Shown: positions 35,497-44,355 of the stretch, piece after piece
How positions within the stretch are numbered: position 1 is the stretch's first letter
Layout of the letters: each line of letters begins with the position of its first letter
Origin: Lactobacillus amylovorus DSM 20531
GTDB lineage: Bacteria; Bacillota; Bacilli; Lactobacillales; Lactobacillaceae
Direction of reading: 5' to 3'
NCBI RefSeq assembly: GCF_002706375.1
Contig: NZ_CP017706.1
Coordinates: forward strand, 1,674,001-1,738,000
DNA: 64,000 nucleotides
Program-made: the position numbers and the translations under genes
The notes under the pieces: generated by a model
The model's input: the letters and a program-made list of their open reading frames with translations, nothing else
The model's database searches: none
Told to the model about the DNA's origin: nothing

Positions 35497-35528
35497 AAAA
35501 AAGAAGCAGTTTTTACTGCTTCTTTTTT
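35497..35528. terminator. Bidirectional terminator between wecB and gtrA
   Basis: AAAAAAGAAGCAGT pairs with ACTGCTTCTTTTTT. It overlaps the 3' end of the minus-strand gtrA-like gene. Confidence 0.9.
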
Positions 35529-36034
35529 GCTTTTTGTTCTTGAATGCGCCTTTTTGCACGTTCAATCATGGTATGTTCTTGTTTTTGAAAGACAGATCTA
35601 GTAGTTAGATAATTGAAAATTCCGACTAAAACTTGGTCAATAATTTTAACCAAGAGGGCATTTAAGTGAAGCCAGGACAAACCAACCAACATGATTAAGG
35701 TATCGGGAATTAAACTGATTACTCTGTAAGTAAAGAAAACAATTAGCTTGTGCCAGGTACTGTGTTCATGATCTACGTTGTTAATAAAAACGGCTTTTTG
35801 GTTAAAGTAAAACGAAGCCAAGTTGGAAATGATGAACGCAATGGTGTTGGAAATCACCATTACGTTGTGCCACCAAGAGTGTAGAACCATGAAGACTACA
35901 GTATTGATCAGCGCAGCTACAAAGCCAAAAATTGTGTAGACCCATAAATTACGGTGCCTTTTGATTAGCTTTTGTCCTAATTTGCGAATCTGAGCTTGAT
36001 CACCAATAGTAACTTCTTTTTTATTTTTAGTCAT
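35513..36034 (-). CDS. GtrA-family membrane protein
   Basis: This 173-aa protein has four transmembrane segments of the GtrA type (NLWVYTIFGFVAALINTVVF, ISNTIAFIISNLASFYFNQK with KAVF). Such proteins are thought to flip lipid-linked sugars for cell-wall polysaccharide decoration. It follows the flavodoxin gene on the same strand with an 8-base overlap. WecB, encoded convergently, is another wall-polymer enzyme, but a functional link is only suggestive. Confidence 0.87.
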   Translation of the reverse strand: MTKNKKEVTIGDQAQIRKLGQKLIKRHRNLWVYTIFGFVAALINTVVFMVLHSWWHNVMVISNTIAFIISNLASFYFNQKAVFINNVDHEHSTWHKLIVFFTYRVISLIPDTLIMLVGLSWLHLNALLVKIIDQVLVGIFNYLTTRSVFQKQEHTMIERAKRRIQEQKAKKKQ

Positions 36035-36473
36035 TTAATTTATCGGCCATTTCTTTTGCAGCTTGATCGATTAAATCGATCGCATCATCGTCAGGTGCGT
36101 TTTCGATGGTAACAGGTTTGGTGATTTCTGTGGCATGACAAGCCTTGAATGCCTTTTCGAAGTCGAATACATTCTCACAGAAGTGTTTGCCATAAGTCTT
36201 GTCACCTGATCCCATCACTGCAAAGTACTTATCGGTAAGATCAAGCTTCTTTAATTCGTCGTAAAAGTCTGCAATTTCGTCGGTCATTACACCTTCACCG
36301 TAAGTGTAAGTGATGAAAATGCAAAGATCGCTATCTAAATAATCGCTTGCATCAGTGAAGCCTACATCGCTTGTTTCAACATCAACGCCATAATCTTGTA
36401 GATCTTCCTCTAAAATATCTGCCATATCTTCATCATTACCAGTCATACTGGCGTAGACAATTCTTGCTTTCAT
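36027..36473 (-). CDS. Flavodoxin
   Basis: This 148-aa FMN-binding electron carrier has the phosphate-binding P-loop YASMTGNDEDMAD at residues about 6-18 (T/S-rich loop). Aromatic flanking residues are found in TYTYGEGVMTDE, and AVMGSGDKTYGKHFCE is the second conserved loop. The length is that of a short-chain flavodoxin. It precedes gtrA on the same strand, with overlapping ends. The redox partner is not evident. Confidence 0.92.
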   Translation of the reverse strand: MKARIVYASMTGNDEDMADILEEDLQDYGVDVETSDVGFTDASDYLDSDLCIFITYTYGEGVMTDEIADFYDELKKLDLTDKYFAVMGSGDKTYGKHFCENVFDFEKAFKACHATEITKPVTIENAPDDDAIDLIDQAAKEMADKLND

Positions 36474-36607
36474 GATTTTTCATACCTTTCACTGCGTTAT
36501 ACGACACCTTATTATACATGAAACTAGGCGTTTTTAGCTAAACTTTTAAAAATCTTCAGTAAAACGTTATAATAGGAGAGAATATATTTTTTAAAGGAGA
36601 AATTATT

Positions 36608-37435
36608 TTGATTACAATTAAATCAATTCGTGAACTTAAAGGCATGCAAGCTTCAGGCCACCTTCTTGCCACAATGTTTGAAGGCTTGCGCGATGTTATC
36701 AAGCCAGGCATCTCAACCTGGGAAATCGAAGAATTCTGCCAAGACTTCGTTAAGAGCCGTGGCGGCCGTCTTTCAGAACAAGGTTTTGAAGGCTACAAAT
36801 ACGGTACTTGTATTTCAGTTAATGATGAAATTGCTCACCAAACTCCTAGAAAAGACCGCATTTTAAAGGAAGGCGACCTTGTTAAGGTCGATGTTACCTG
36901 CAACTTGAACGGTTATGAATCAGACTCATGTACTACTTACCCAGTAGGTAAAATTTCAGACGCTGATAAGAAGTTAATTGAAGTAACTAAGAAGGCTATG
37001 TATCTTGGTATCGATCAAGCCGTTTTAGGTAACAGAATTGGTGATATTGGTGCCGCAATTCAACACTGGGTTGAAGACGAAAACCATTACGGTGACGTTC
37101 GTGAATTAATCGGTCACGGTATTCAACCATCAATCCACGAAGATCCAGAAGTACCACACTGGGGCAAGGCTGGTCACGGTATCCGTCTTCGTGAAGGTAT
37201 GACTATTACCTGTGAACCAATGGTTGAAGCAGGTGGCGATTGGCACATTGACCAAAGAACTGTTGATGATCCTAACGATGACTGGGTTTACTACGCAACT
37301 CCAGATAGTTCAAACGCAGCTCAATTTGAACACACCTTTGCCATTACCAAAGATGGTCCTAAGATTTTGACTTTACAACGTCCTTACGATGGTTTAGAAA
37401 AGTACATTCCTCACTTTGACGAAATGGACGATTAG
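36608..37435 (+). CDS. map: Type I methionine aminopeptidase
   Basis: This 275-aa metallo-enzyme removes N-terminal methionine from new proteins. Metal ligands are visible as D in VKVDVTCNLNGYESD, H in LIGHGIQPSIHEDPE, E in TCEPMVE and E in AAQFEHTF. Translation probably starts at TTG (36608), 8 bases after AAAGGAG, because no ATG fits upstream. The C-terminus is slightly longer than in E. coli Map, as in other lactobacilli. Only 8 bases separate it from the next gene, so they are probably co-transcribed. Confidence 0.93.
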   Translation: MITIKSIRELKGMQASGHLLATMFEGLRDVIKPGISTWEIEEFCQDFVKSRGGRLSEQGFEGYKYGTCISVNDEIAHQTPRKDRILKEGDLVKVDVTCNLNGYESDSCTTYPVGKISDADKKLIEVTKKAMYLGIDQAVLGNRIGDIGAAIQHWVEDENHYGDVRELIGHGIQPSIHEDPEVPHWGKAGHGIRLREGMTITCEPMVEAGGDWHIDQRTVDDPNDDWVYYATPDSSNAAQFEHTFAITKDGPKILTLQRPYDGLEKYIPHFDEMDD

Positions 37436-37443
37436 GTTTTTGA

Positions 37444-38361
37444 ATGAAAAATAAGAATCGACTCGATTCCAAGCTGGGCCAATTTTTTCTTACTTTACGT
37501 ACCATTCTGTCTCAAGGTGAAATTCTCGATAGTTCGATCGTCATCGCCTACTATATTTTGTTTTCGATTTTTCCCATCATCATTATTATTGGGAACATTT
37601 TGCCGTTGTTTCACATTGATACGGCACCGATTGCTAATTATTTGGACTTTGTGTTTCCAGATCAGATATCAAAGTACATTATGCCGATTATTAATTCGCT
37701 GCTAAAAACGACTTCGACCGGATATATGTCTTTTGGTATTGTGTTGGCTGTTTGGTCGTTTTCCAGTTTGGTTAACGCGATTCGGTTAGGCGAAAATAGA
37801 TTATATGGCGTCCGACAACTTGAACTTAAACTTTCCATAGTTAATTTCCTTTGGACTAGAATGATTACAATTGCATTTACGACGCTAATGATCATACTTT
37901 TTACAGGCGCTACTTTAGCATTAGTCTTTGGTCAGCAGCTATTGCATTTTTTGAGTCCAATTTTTCAATTGCCTGTAGAAGAAATCGACAAGATTTTTAG
38001 TTATCGTTATCCAGTTGTGCTTTTAATGATGATCTTGGCTGTTTACTATCTCAACTATGTATTGCCAAATATTAAGCTGAAGAAAAGAGTAATTTGGCCA
38101 GGGGTAATTGTAACTGTGATTGGCTGGCTAGCACTGTCGTTTTTATTTAGCTTTTATTTGCATCACTTCCCGATTACCTGGGAAAATTACGGCATCATTG
38201 GTACTTTTATTATCTTTATGCTGTGGCTAAATATAGCGGCAATCTTATTCCTGCTTGGCGTAGGCGTAAATGCGACAATCGTGCGCAATCGCGAAGGAGA
38301 GTTAGAATATTCTGCTGGTAGGGTAGCAAGTTATATTCAAGATAGAAGAAAACAAAAGTAG
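37444..38361 (+). CDS. YihY/UPF0761-family membrane protein
   Basis: This 305-aa protein has six transmembrane segments and a conserved SSIVIAYYILFSIFPIIIII start, then VWSFSSLVNAIRLGENRLYG and the FLLGVGVNATIVR end. It was historically annotated as ribonuclease BN, but that assignment was a misannotation for this family; the function is unknown. The tail is basic. It is probably in an operon with map. Confidence 0.88.
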   Translation: MKNKNRLDSKLGQFFLTLRTILSQGEILDSSIVIAYYILFSIFPIIIIIGNILPLFHIDTAPIANYLDFVFPDQISKYIMPIINSLLKTTSTGYMSFGIVLAVWSFSSLVNAIRLGENRLYGVRQLELKLSIVNFLWTRMITIAFTTLMIILFTGATLALVFGQQLLHFLSPIFQLPVEEIDKIFSYRYPVVLLMMILAVYYLNYVLPNIKLKKRVIWPGVIVTVIGWLALSFLFSFYLHHFPITWENYGIIGTFIIFMLWLNIAAILFLLGVGVNATIVRNREGELEYSAGRVASYIQDRRKQK

Positions 38362-38426
38362 CTGAAGATTAATAAATTTGCTATGATTATTTCATAAGAT
38401 AGAAAAAAGAAAGTGTATTTGCATCA

Positions 38427-39326
38427 ATGAAAGTAAGAAAAGCTATTATTCCTGCAGCCGGCTTAGGTACTCGATTTTTACCTGCTACTAAGGCTTTACC
38501 TAAGGAAATGCTGCCAATCGTTGATAAACCAACTATTCAATTTATCGTTGAAGAAGCTAAGAAGTCTGGTATCGAAGATATTTTGATCGTTATCGGCAAA
38601 AACAAGCGCCCAATTGAAGATCACTTTGATTCTAACCCAGAACTTGAACAAGACTTAGCTGAAAAGGGCAAGAACGAACTTTTGAAATTAACTCAAGGCA
38701 TTACTAATCTTGGCGTTAATTTATACTACACTAGACAACCACATCCAGCTGGCTTAGGTGACGCTATTTACCGTGCTCGTAGTTTCGTAGGGGATGAACC
38801 ATTTGTCGTTATGTTAGGTGACGACTTGATGGACGATGAAACGCCACTTACTAAGCAATTGATTGATCGCTACAACAAGACTCATGCATCAACCATTGCC
38901 GTTATGCCAGTACCACATAAGGATGTTTCAAAATACGGTGTAATTGAACCAGAAAACGAAATTATGCCAGGTTTGATCAACGTTAAGTCATTCGTTGAAA
39001 AGCCAGACATTGATAAGGCACCTAGTGATTACGCAATTATTGGTCGCTACCTCCTTACACCAGAAATTTTTGATATTTTAGCTCATCAAAAACCTGGTCG
39101 TGGTGGTGAAATTCAATTGACTGATGCCATTGATACGATGAACAAGACGCAAAGAGTTTTTGCTCATGTATTTAAGGGTGAACGTCACGATGTTGGTAAC
39201 AAGGAAGGCTACCTTGAAACTTCAATTGAATATGGTTTGAAGCACCCTGAAATTAAGGAACAACTTCGTGCTTATATTCAACGCTTAGGCAAGCAATTTG
39301 AAGCTGAAGATAAAGCCAAAAAGTAA
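38427..39326 (+). CDS. galU: UTP-glucose-1-phosphate uridylyltransferase
   Basis: This 299-aa enzyme makes UDP-glucose for teichoic acids, glycolipids and Leloir metabolism. The nucleotide-binding signature is [18 protein letters not shown] (about residues 9-26). [19 protein letters not shown] and [11 protein letters not shown] are conserved substrate blocks. The length is normal. A terminator with a GAAA-type loop follows. Confidence 0.95.
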   Translation: MKVRKAIIPAAGLGTRFLPATKALPKEMLPIVDKPTIQFIVEEAKKSGIEDILIVIGKNKRPIEDHFDSNPELEQDLAEKGKNELLKLTQGITNLGVNLYYTRQPHPAGLGDAIYRARSFVGDEPFVVMLGDDLMDDETPLTKQLIDRYNKTHASTIAVMPVPHKDVSKYGVIEPENEIMPGLINVKSFVEKPDIDKAPSDYAIIGRYLLTPEIFDILAHQKPGRGGEIQLTDAIDTMNKTQRVFAHVFKGERHDVGNKEGYLETSIEYGLKHPEIKEQLRAYIQRLGKQFEAEDKAKK

Positions 39327-39347
39327 ATGATCTTTAAAGATTCTGAC

Positions 39348-39373
39348 AGACTACACGAAAGCGTAGTCTTTTT
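39348..39373 (+). terminator. Terminator of galU
   Basis: AGACTAC pairs with GTAGTCT, followed by T6. Confidence 0.9.
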
Positions 39374-39442
39374 TATGTATTCTTAATAATTTTTTGTTAT
39401 GATCATATTTATCGAATTTTACATGATGGAGAGAATAAATAA

Positions 39443-40627
39443 GTGAAGGATATATATATTGTTGCAGCCAAAAGAACACCTTTTGGCAAGTATCGTGGCT
39501 TTTTTAAGGATACTTCCGCAATTGAGTTGGGAGTAATGGCATTAAAGGGGACTTTGAAAGCGGAAAATATTAATCCGCAAGATGTTCAAGCTCTTTTTAT
39601 GGGTAATGTTTTAGGTACAGGTCTTGGTGAAAATATGGCCCGTCAAGTTGCTCTTAATTCAGGGATGAAGCAAGAGTCAGCTGCAGTGACAATCAATGAA
39701 GTTTGTGGTTCAAGTTTAAAGGCTGTTCGTTTGGCCCAAGGTCAAATGGAAATGGGCGACTTGGATTTGGTAGCTGTTGGTGGTAGTGAAAACATGACGC
39801 GCGCACCATACTTTGTTAAAAAAGAATACAAGGCTGATCCAGCAGATCACTTAACCAGTACGATGATCAACGATGCCTTAGTGGATGCTTTTTCTGGCAA
39901 ACACATGGGAATTACAGCTGAAAACGTTGCTGAGAGATATCATGTTTCGCGCAAAGAAATGGACGAATTCAGTTTACGTTCACACCAACTTGCAACAAAA
40001 GCAACTAAATCTGGCTTTTTCAAAAATGAAATTTTAAAGGTTGAACTTAACGGTCAAACTTTGGATCATGATGAATCAATTCGTCCTGATACTAGTCTTG
40101 AAGCCTTGAGCAACTTAAAGCCCGTCTTTAAGGAAGATGGTCAAGTAACAGCTGGCAATTCATCCCCATTGAATGATGGTGCCAGCATGTTAGTACTTGC
40201 TACTAAAGAAAAGATGGAAGAATTGCATTTAACTCCAATTGCTAAGTTAGGTGCATTTGCGGAAGCCGGTTTTGATCCAGCTTACATGGGCTATACTCCT
40301 TACTATGCCGTTAAGAAGTTGTTAGCTAAGACTGGCCGCAAAATTGATGATTACGACATCATCGAATTAAACGAAGCTTTTGCTGCTCAAGGCGTTGCAG
40401 TGGCAAGAGACTTGCACATTCCAATGGATAAATTGAATATTATGGGCGGCGCCATTGCATTAGGTCACCCATTAGGTGCAACAGGTACGCGTTTAGTAAC
40501 TTCCGCAATTAGTGGATTAAAGAATAGAAATGGCAAGAGAGCTTTGGTTACCTTGTGTATCGGTGGCGGCCAAGCGGTTGCTTATGAAATCGAGATGCCA
40601 AATGAAGTTTTATCAATTACAGCCTGA
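39443..40627 (+). CDS. Acetyl-CoA acetyltransferase (thiolase), mevalonate pathway
   Basis: This 394-aa thiolase condenses two acetyl-CoA to acetoacetyl-CoA, the first step to mevalonate. The nucleophile Cys is in NEVCGSSLKAVR (about residue 88), the catalytic His in GGAIALGHPLGATGTR and the second Cys in TLCIGGGQAVAYE. A GTG start follows GGAGAG. It is the first gene of a compact mevalonate operon with HMG-CoA reductase and synthase; the reductase gene starts 26 bases inside its 3' end. Confidence 0.95.
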   Translation: MKDIYIVAAKRTPFGKYRGFFKDTSAIELGVMALKGTLKAENINPQDVQALFMGNVLGTGLGENMARQVALNSGMKQESAAVTINEVCGSSLKAVRLAQGQMEMGDLDLVAVGGSENMTRAPYFVKKEYKADPADHLTSTMINDALVDAFSGKHMGITAENVAERYHVSRKEMDEFSLRSHQLATKATKSGFFKNEILKVELNGQTLDHDESIRPDTSLEALSNLKPVFKEDGQVTAGNSSPLNDGASMLVLATKEKMEELHLTPIAKLGAFAEAGFDPAYMGYTPYYAVKKLLAKTGRKIDDYDIIELNEAFAAQGVAVARDLHIPMDKLNIMGGAIALGHPLGATGTRLVTSAISGLKNRNGKRALVTLCIGGGQAVAYEIEMPNEVLSITA

Positions 40628-41813
40628 GCAAAGAAGAAAACTTTTACAAGACGAAGGCCTTGAATTAGAAGATATTGATGACCAGGTATTAAAACGTTTG
40701 GATGAATTGAGCGAAAACGTGATTGGTCAACTGCGTTTGCCATTAGGTGTAGTTCAAAACTTGATTATCGATGGACAAAAATACATGGTGCCAATGGCAA
40801 CCGAGGAACCATCTGTAGTCGCTGCTGCAAATCACGGTGCCAGTATTTTTGCCAAAAACGGTGGCGTAAGTACTGTCAGCCATAGGGATGGGATCTATGG
40901 TCAAATTGTTTTAAAGGTTGATGAACAATTTTCTTTGGTAGACTTGAAAGATGAATTTTCTAATTTAGTTGATTTGGCTAATCAAAAATTTGCCAGCTTG
41001 GTTGGTCATGGTGGTGGTACTCGCTCTATTTCGGCTAGACAACAAGGTAATTTAGTTTATCTTAAAGTTTTAGTAGATCCAGCCGAAGCTATGGGAGCTA
41101 ATAAGACTAATTCAATTCTTGAATTTTTGAGTGCAAAATTAGGACAGTTGGATCATGTTGAAGAAAAACTTTTCGCCATTTTGTCTAACTATCCGAGTCA
41201 ATTGACCAAGGCTGAAGTAAAAATTGATCCAGCGACTATCGGTGGCGAAAAAGTGGTTGAACGGATTGTTTTGCTTAGTCAAATTGGCTATGAAGATCCG
41301 TATCGTGCGGTAACCAATAACAAGGGGATCATGAATGGTGTCGACGCTGTTTTAATAGCGACCGGCAATGACTACCGAGCAATTGAAAATGCTACTGCCG
41401 TTCTAGCAAATCAAGACGGACAATATCGCAGTTTGTCAAAATGGACAATGAAGGATGGCAAGTTGGTGGGTGAATTAACCTTACCGATGGCAATTGGTGT
41501 TGTGGGTGGTTCAATCAAGGCTCGCCGCGATGTCCAACAAAGCTTTGCCATTTTAGGTAAAGATATCACCAGCAAAGTTTTGGGTGAAATTATCACCAGT
41601 ATTGGGTTAGCCAATAATTTGGCTGCTTTGTTAGCTATTTCAACAGTGGGCATTCAAGCAGGCCATATGAAATTGCAGGCTCGCAACGTAGTAGCTGAGC
41701 TGAAAGCGACTAAAGAAGAGAAAAAGACTGTTTTAAATAGGATGATTCAAGAAAAGAATTATTCAGAAAGTCATGCAAAGGATATTTTGGAGAAATTAAG
41801 AGAGGAAAAATAA
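40602..41813 (+). CDS. mvaA: Hydroxymethylglutaryl-CoA reductase, class II
   Basis: This 403-aa enzyme reduces HMG-CoA to mevalonate. The catalytic glutamate is in the ENVIGQLRLPLG motif, PAEAMGANKTNSI is the substrate/cofactor block, and GHGGGTRSISARQ precedes it. QAGHMKLQARNVV carries the C-terminal catalytic His. The start at 40602 was chosen because MKFYQLQPEQRRKLL is the family N-terminus; the open frame extends upstream, but that part is a shadow of the thiolase. The 26-base overlap implies translational coupling, with no strong ribosome binding site of its own. Confidence 0.95.
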   Translation: MKFYQLQPEQRRKLLQDEGLELEDIDDQVLKRLDELSENVIGQLRLPLGVVQNLIIDGQKYMVPMATEEPSVVAAANHGASIFAKNGGVSTVSHRDGIYGQIVLKVDEQFSLVDLKDEFSNLVDLANQKFASLVGHGGGTRSISARQQGNLVYLKVLVDPAEAMGANKTNSILEFLSAKLGQLDHVEEKLFAILSNYPSQLTKAEVKIDPATIGGEKVVERIVLLSQIGYEDPYRAVTNNKGIMNGVDAVLIATGNDYRAIENATAVLANQDGQYRSLSKWTMKDGKLVGELTLPMAIGVVGGSIKARRDVQQSFAILGKDITSKVLGEIITSIGLANNLAALLAISTVGIQAGHMKLQARNVVAELKATKEEKKTVLNRMIQEKNYSESHAKDILEKLREEK

Positions 41814-42976
41814 TGCAAGTAGGTATTGATAAGATTGGATTTTTTACGCCAAATAAGTATGTCGATATGGTTGATTTGGCACATGCAAGAAACCAAGATC
41901 CTAGCAAATTCTTGATTGGAATTGGTCAAAATGAAATGAGTGTTGCTGACCAAACTCAAGATGCAGTTTCAATGGGGATCAACGCCACCATGCGTTATAT
42001 TAACCGCATCGACAAGGATAAGGTTGGTCTGTTGGTCTTTGGTACAGAAAGTAGCGTTGACCAATCTAAGTCTGCTTCTTTATTTGTCAAAACCGCTTTG
42101 AAGTTAAAACCAGAAGTTAGAACTTTTGAAGTTAAGGAAGCTTGCTTTGGTTTAACTGCCGCCTTGATGATTGCGCGTGACTTTGTTAGAGTTCATCCTC
42201 ATCAAACCGCTATCGTAATCGGTAGTGATATTGCGCGTTATGGTGTAGGTACTCCGGGTGAAGTTACGCAAGGTGCCGGCAGTATCAGTATGTTGATCAA
42301 GGCTGATCCAAGCATTGTTGCTTTAAACGATGGTCACAGTGCTTACAGCGAAGATATCAATGACTTCTGGCGACCAAACTTCTCACGTGTAGCGATGGTT
42401 GAAGGAAAATATTCAACTCAAGTTTACTTGGACTTCTTTACTAAGACTTTCAATGCCTACAAAAAGCAAAAGAATATTAAGACTAGTGATTTTGATGCGA
42501 TTACTTATCACATGCCATTTACTAAGATGGCGCTTAAGGCAAACAGAATTGCGGTAGAAGGTCAAGATGAAGAGACGACTAAGAAACTAGAAAATAGTTT
42601 TGAAGCTGCCAAGCAATTATCACGCCGCGTTGGTAATGTTTATACTGCATCATTATATTTGAGTTTGCTTAGTCTGCTTGAAAATGCCAACTTGGCCGCA
42701 GGTTCATTAGTTGGGCTATTTTCATATGGCTCAGGTGCGATGGGTGAATTCTACAGTGGCAACTTGGTCACAGACTATGAAAATGAAATTGATCAGGTCA
42801 AGGATATGGCACTACTCGACCGTCGTAAGAAGTTGACTATTCCTGAATATGAAGATTTCTTCAATGCTGCCTTAGAAGATCCAGAAGATGGTCAGGAATT
42901 AGATAGTGATGATGAAAAGGGTACTTGGTATTTCGCAGGTACTAAGGACCATGTACGTCAATACAAAGAAAGGTAG
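41813..42976 (+). CDS. mvaS: Hydroxymethylglutaryl-CoA synthase
   Basis: This 387-aa enzyme joins acetyl-CoA and acetoacetyl-CoA to HMG-CoA. The nucleophile Cys is in VKEACFGLTAAL (about residue 111), with the catalytic His in ITYHMPFTKMALKA and the catalytic Glu in the N-terminal half. It overlaps the mvaA stop by one base. The operon supplies isoprenoid precursors by the mevalonate route. A strong terminator follows at 42995-43021. Confidence 0.95.
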   Translation: MQVGIDKIGFFTPNKYVDMVDLAHARNQDPSKFLIGIGQNEMSVADQTQDAVSMGINATMRYINRIDKDKVGLLVFGTESSVDQSKSASLFVKTALKLKPEVRTFEVKEACFGLTAALMIARDFVRVHPHQTAIVIGSDIARYGVGTPGEVTQGAGSISMLIKADPSIVALNDGHSAYSEDINDFWRPNFSRVAMVEGKYSTQVYLDFFTKTFNAYKKQKNIKTSDFDAITYHMPFTKMALKANRIAVEGQDEETTKKLENSFEAAKQLSRRVGNVYTASLYLSLLSLLENANLAAGSLVGLFSYGSGAMGEFYSGNLVTDYENEIDQVKDMALLDRRKKLTIPEYEDFFNAALEDPEDGQELDSDDEKGTWYFAGTKDHVRQYKER

Positions 42977-42994
42977 CATAAAGATAGAAAAAAT

Positions 42995-43021
42995 AAAACG
43001 TTTGGCTTAGCCAAACGTTTT
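42995..43021. terminator. Terminator of the mevalonate operon (bidirectional)
   Basis: AAAACGTTTGGC and GCCAAACGTTTT form a perfect 12-bp stem with loop TTA. It also serves the convergent minus-strand gene. Confidence 0.93.
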
Positions 43022-43022
43022 A

Positions 43023-43307
43023 TTAGAGCAAGATTGCTTTGCGTTCATCTTCAACTATTTGCAGGCCAAAAAGAGGATATTCTTTTTCGGCTACTACGGC
43101 GATAAGAGGGATGCCGCGGCCATGCATTTTGCCCACTAATTTTACTATTTTCTTTTTGGTTAAAGCTTTTTGTCCTGGATAAAGCAGACATTTTTCTCCT
43201 GCTAAAGTTAATTTGCCCCAGGGCATAGTTTTACCAGCTATTTTTAAATAAAAACTTGTATTGAGATTAAGATCATCAATTAATTGTAATAAGTCCGTTA
43301 AGCGCAT
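43023..43307 (-). CDS. Hypothetical small protein
   Basis: This 94-aa protein is not recognised. It is basic, soluble and appears to be mixed alpha/beta (MRLTDLLQLIDDLNLNTSFY). It has an ATG start and ends against the mevalonate terminator. It is transcribed alone, convergent with mvaS and divergent from the hydrolase. Confidence 0.6.
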   Translation of the reverse strand: MRLTDLLQLIDDLNLNTSFYLKIAGKTMPWGKLTLAGEKCLLYPGQKALTKKKIVKLVGKMHGRGIPLIAVVAEKEYPLFGLQIVEDERKAILL

Positions 43308-43396
43308 TTTTCTCGTATAATTAAAGTAAAAATATTCAATATTCTTTTAATAATTATAAAATAAAACAGCTTAATTTATTTAGAAAGTGCACGCAT

Positions 43397-44317
43397 ATGA
43401 AGAAAAAGCTATTATTAACATCACTTCTAGTAGCAGGTACTGGTTTTGCGATTGCTAGTGACTATTTCTTTAAGATGGCATTGACGCCATTTAATAAAAA
43501 GCCGGATTCAAAAAAGTTATCAGGTAAAGATTCGCTTTATCGCAATAAAGTTTGGTTTAGAGATTTTCCAAAAGAAAAATGGAGTCTTGAAACTAAAAGT
43601 GGCTTGACGCTATTTGCCCGATATTTAAATCATGATTCAGATAAAACGGCTATTTTGCTACATGGTTTTATGAGTGATAGCGATAGCATGGGCGGTTTTG
43701 CCAAAATGTTCTATGATTTTGGTTATAATGTGCTTTTGCCTGATGCTCGTGCGCAAGGCAGAAGTGCTGGTAAATATATCGGCTATGGCTGGGTTGAAAA
43801 AGAAGATATTCGCAATTGGATTAGGCAAGTGATTGCCAAAAATGGTCAAGATAGCAAGATTATTGTGATGGGCCAAAGTATGGGCGGTGCTAACACAATG
43901 ATGGTCAGCGGTATGAAATTGCCTAGCCAGGTTAAGGCATTTATCGAAGATTGCGGCTATTCAAGCGTTAAAGAGGAGATCATGTATCAAGCCGGTAATT
44001 TGTGCAACTTAAATAAGATTGCTCGTATGCCTTTGGTTGAAGCTGTCAGCGGAATCAATAAAGTTAAGAATGGCTTTTTCTTGGGACAGGCTTCATCGGT
44101 TAAGCAGTTAAAGAAGAATACCAGACCATTCTTGTTTATTCACGGTGGTAAGGATCATTTTGTGCCGACCAAAATGGTTTATCAAAATTATGCTGCAACT
44201 GATGCGCCAAAGGAAATCTGGATTGCGCCTTTAGCAGGACATGCCTTGTCTTATCCAATGTATAAAAAGGAATATCAAAAGACAGTTAAGGCTTTTTTGG
44301 ATAAATATAAGCTCTAA
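43397..44317 (+). CDS. Membrane-anchored alpha/beta hydrolase
   Basis: This 306-aa protein has an N-terminal signal-anchor helix (KKKLLLTSLLVAGTGFAIAS) and an extracellular alpha/beta hydrolase domain. The nucleophile is in VMGQSMGGANTMMVSG (GxSxG), the Asp in GGKDHFVP and the His in LAGHALSYP. AILLHGFMSDSDSMGGF is the oxyanion strand. It belongs to the YqkD-like hydrolase group; the substrate is unknown. It ends 3 bases before a strong promoter and cre box (44321-44349), so downstream RNA may either be separately transcribed or partly its 3' untranslated region. Confidence 0.88.
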   Translation: MKKKLLLTSLLVAGTGFAIASDYFFKMALTPFNKKPDSKKLSGKDSLYRNKVWFRDFPKEKWSLETKSGLTLFARYLNHDSDKTAILLHGFMSDSDSMGGFAKMFYDFGYNVLLPDARAQGRSAGKYIGYGWVEKEDIRNWIRQVIAKNGQDSKIIVMGQSMGGANTMMVSGMKLPSQVKAFIEDCGYSSVKEEIMYQAGNLCNLNKIARMPLVEAVSGINKVKNGFFLGQASSVKQLKKNTRPFLFIHGGKDHFVPTKMVYQNYAATDAPKEIWIAPLAGHALSYPMYKKEYQKTVKAFLDKYKL

Positions 44318-44320
44318 TTA

Positions 44321-44349
44321 TTGCAAGCGGTTACACAACAGGATATAAT
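44321..44349 (+). promoter_or_regulatory. Strong promoter overlapped by a perfect cre box
   Basis: TTGCAA (44321-44326), a spacer of 17 bases and TATAAT (44344-44349) form a near-consensus sigma-A promoter. TGCAAGCGGTTACA (44322-44335) fits the catabolite-responsive element consensus TGNAARCGNWWWCA at every position. A cre overlapping the -35 implies repression by CcpA in the presence of preferred sugars. No coding gene follows. Confidence 0.85.
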
Positions 44350-44355
44350 TAATGG

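Noticed and set aside
40530..40601. Upstream extension of HMG-CoA reductase
   Set aside because: The extra residues are an out-of-frame shadow of the thiolase and do not fit the family N-terminus.
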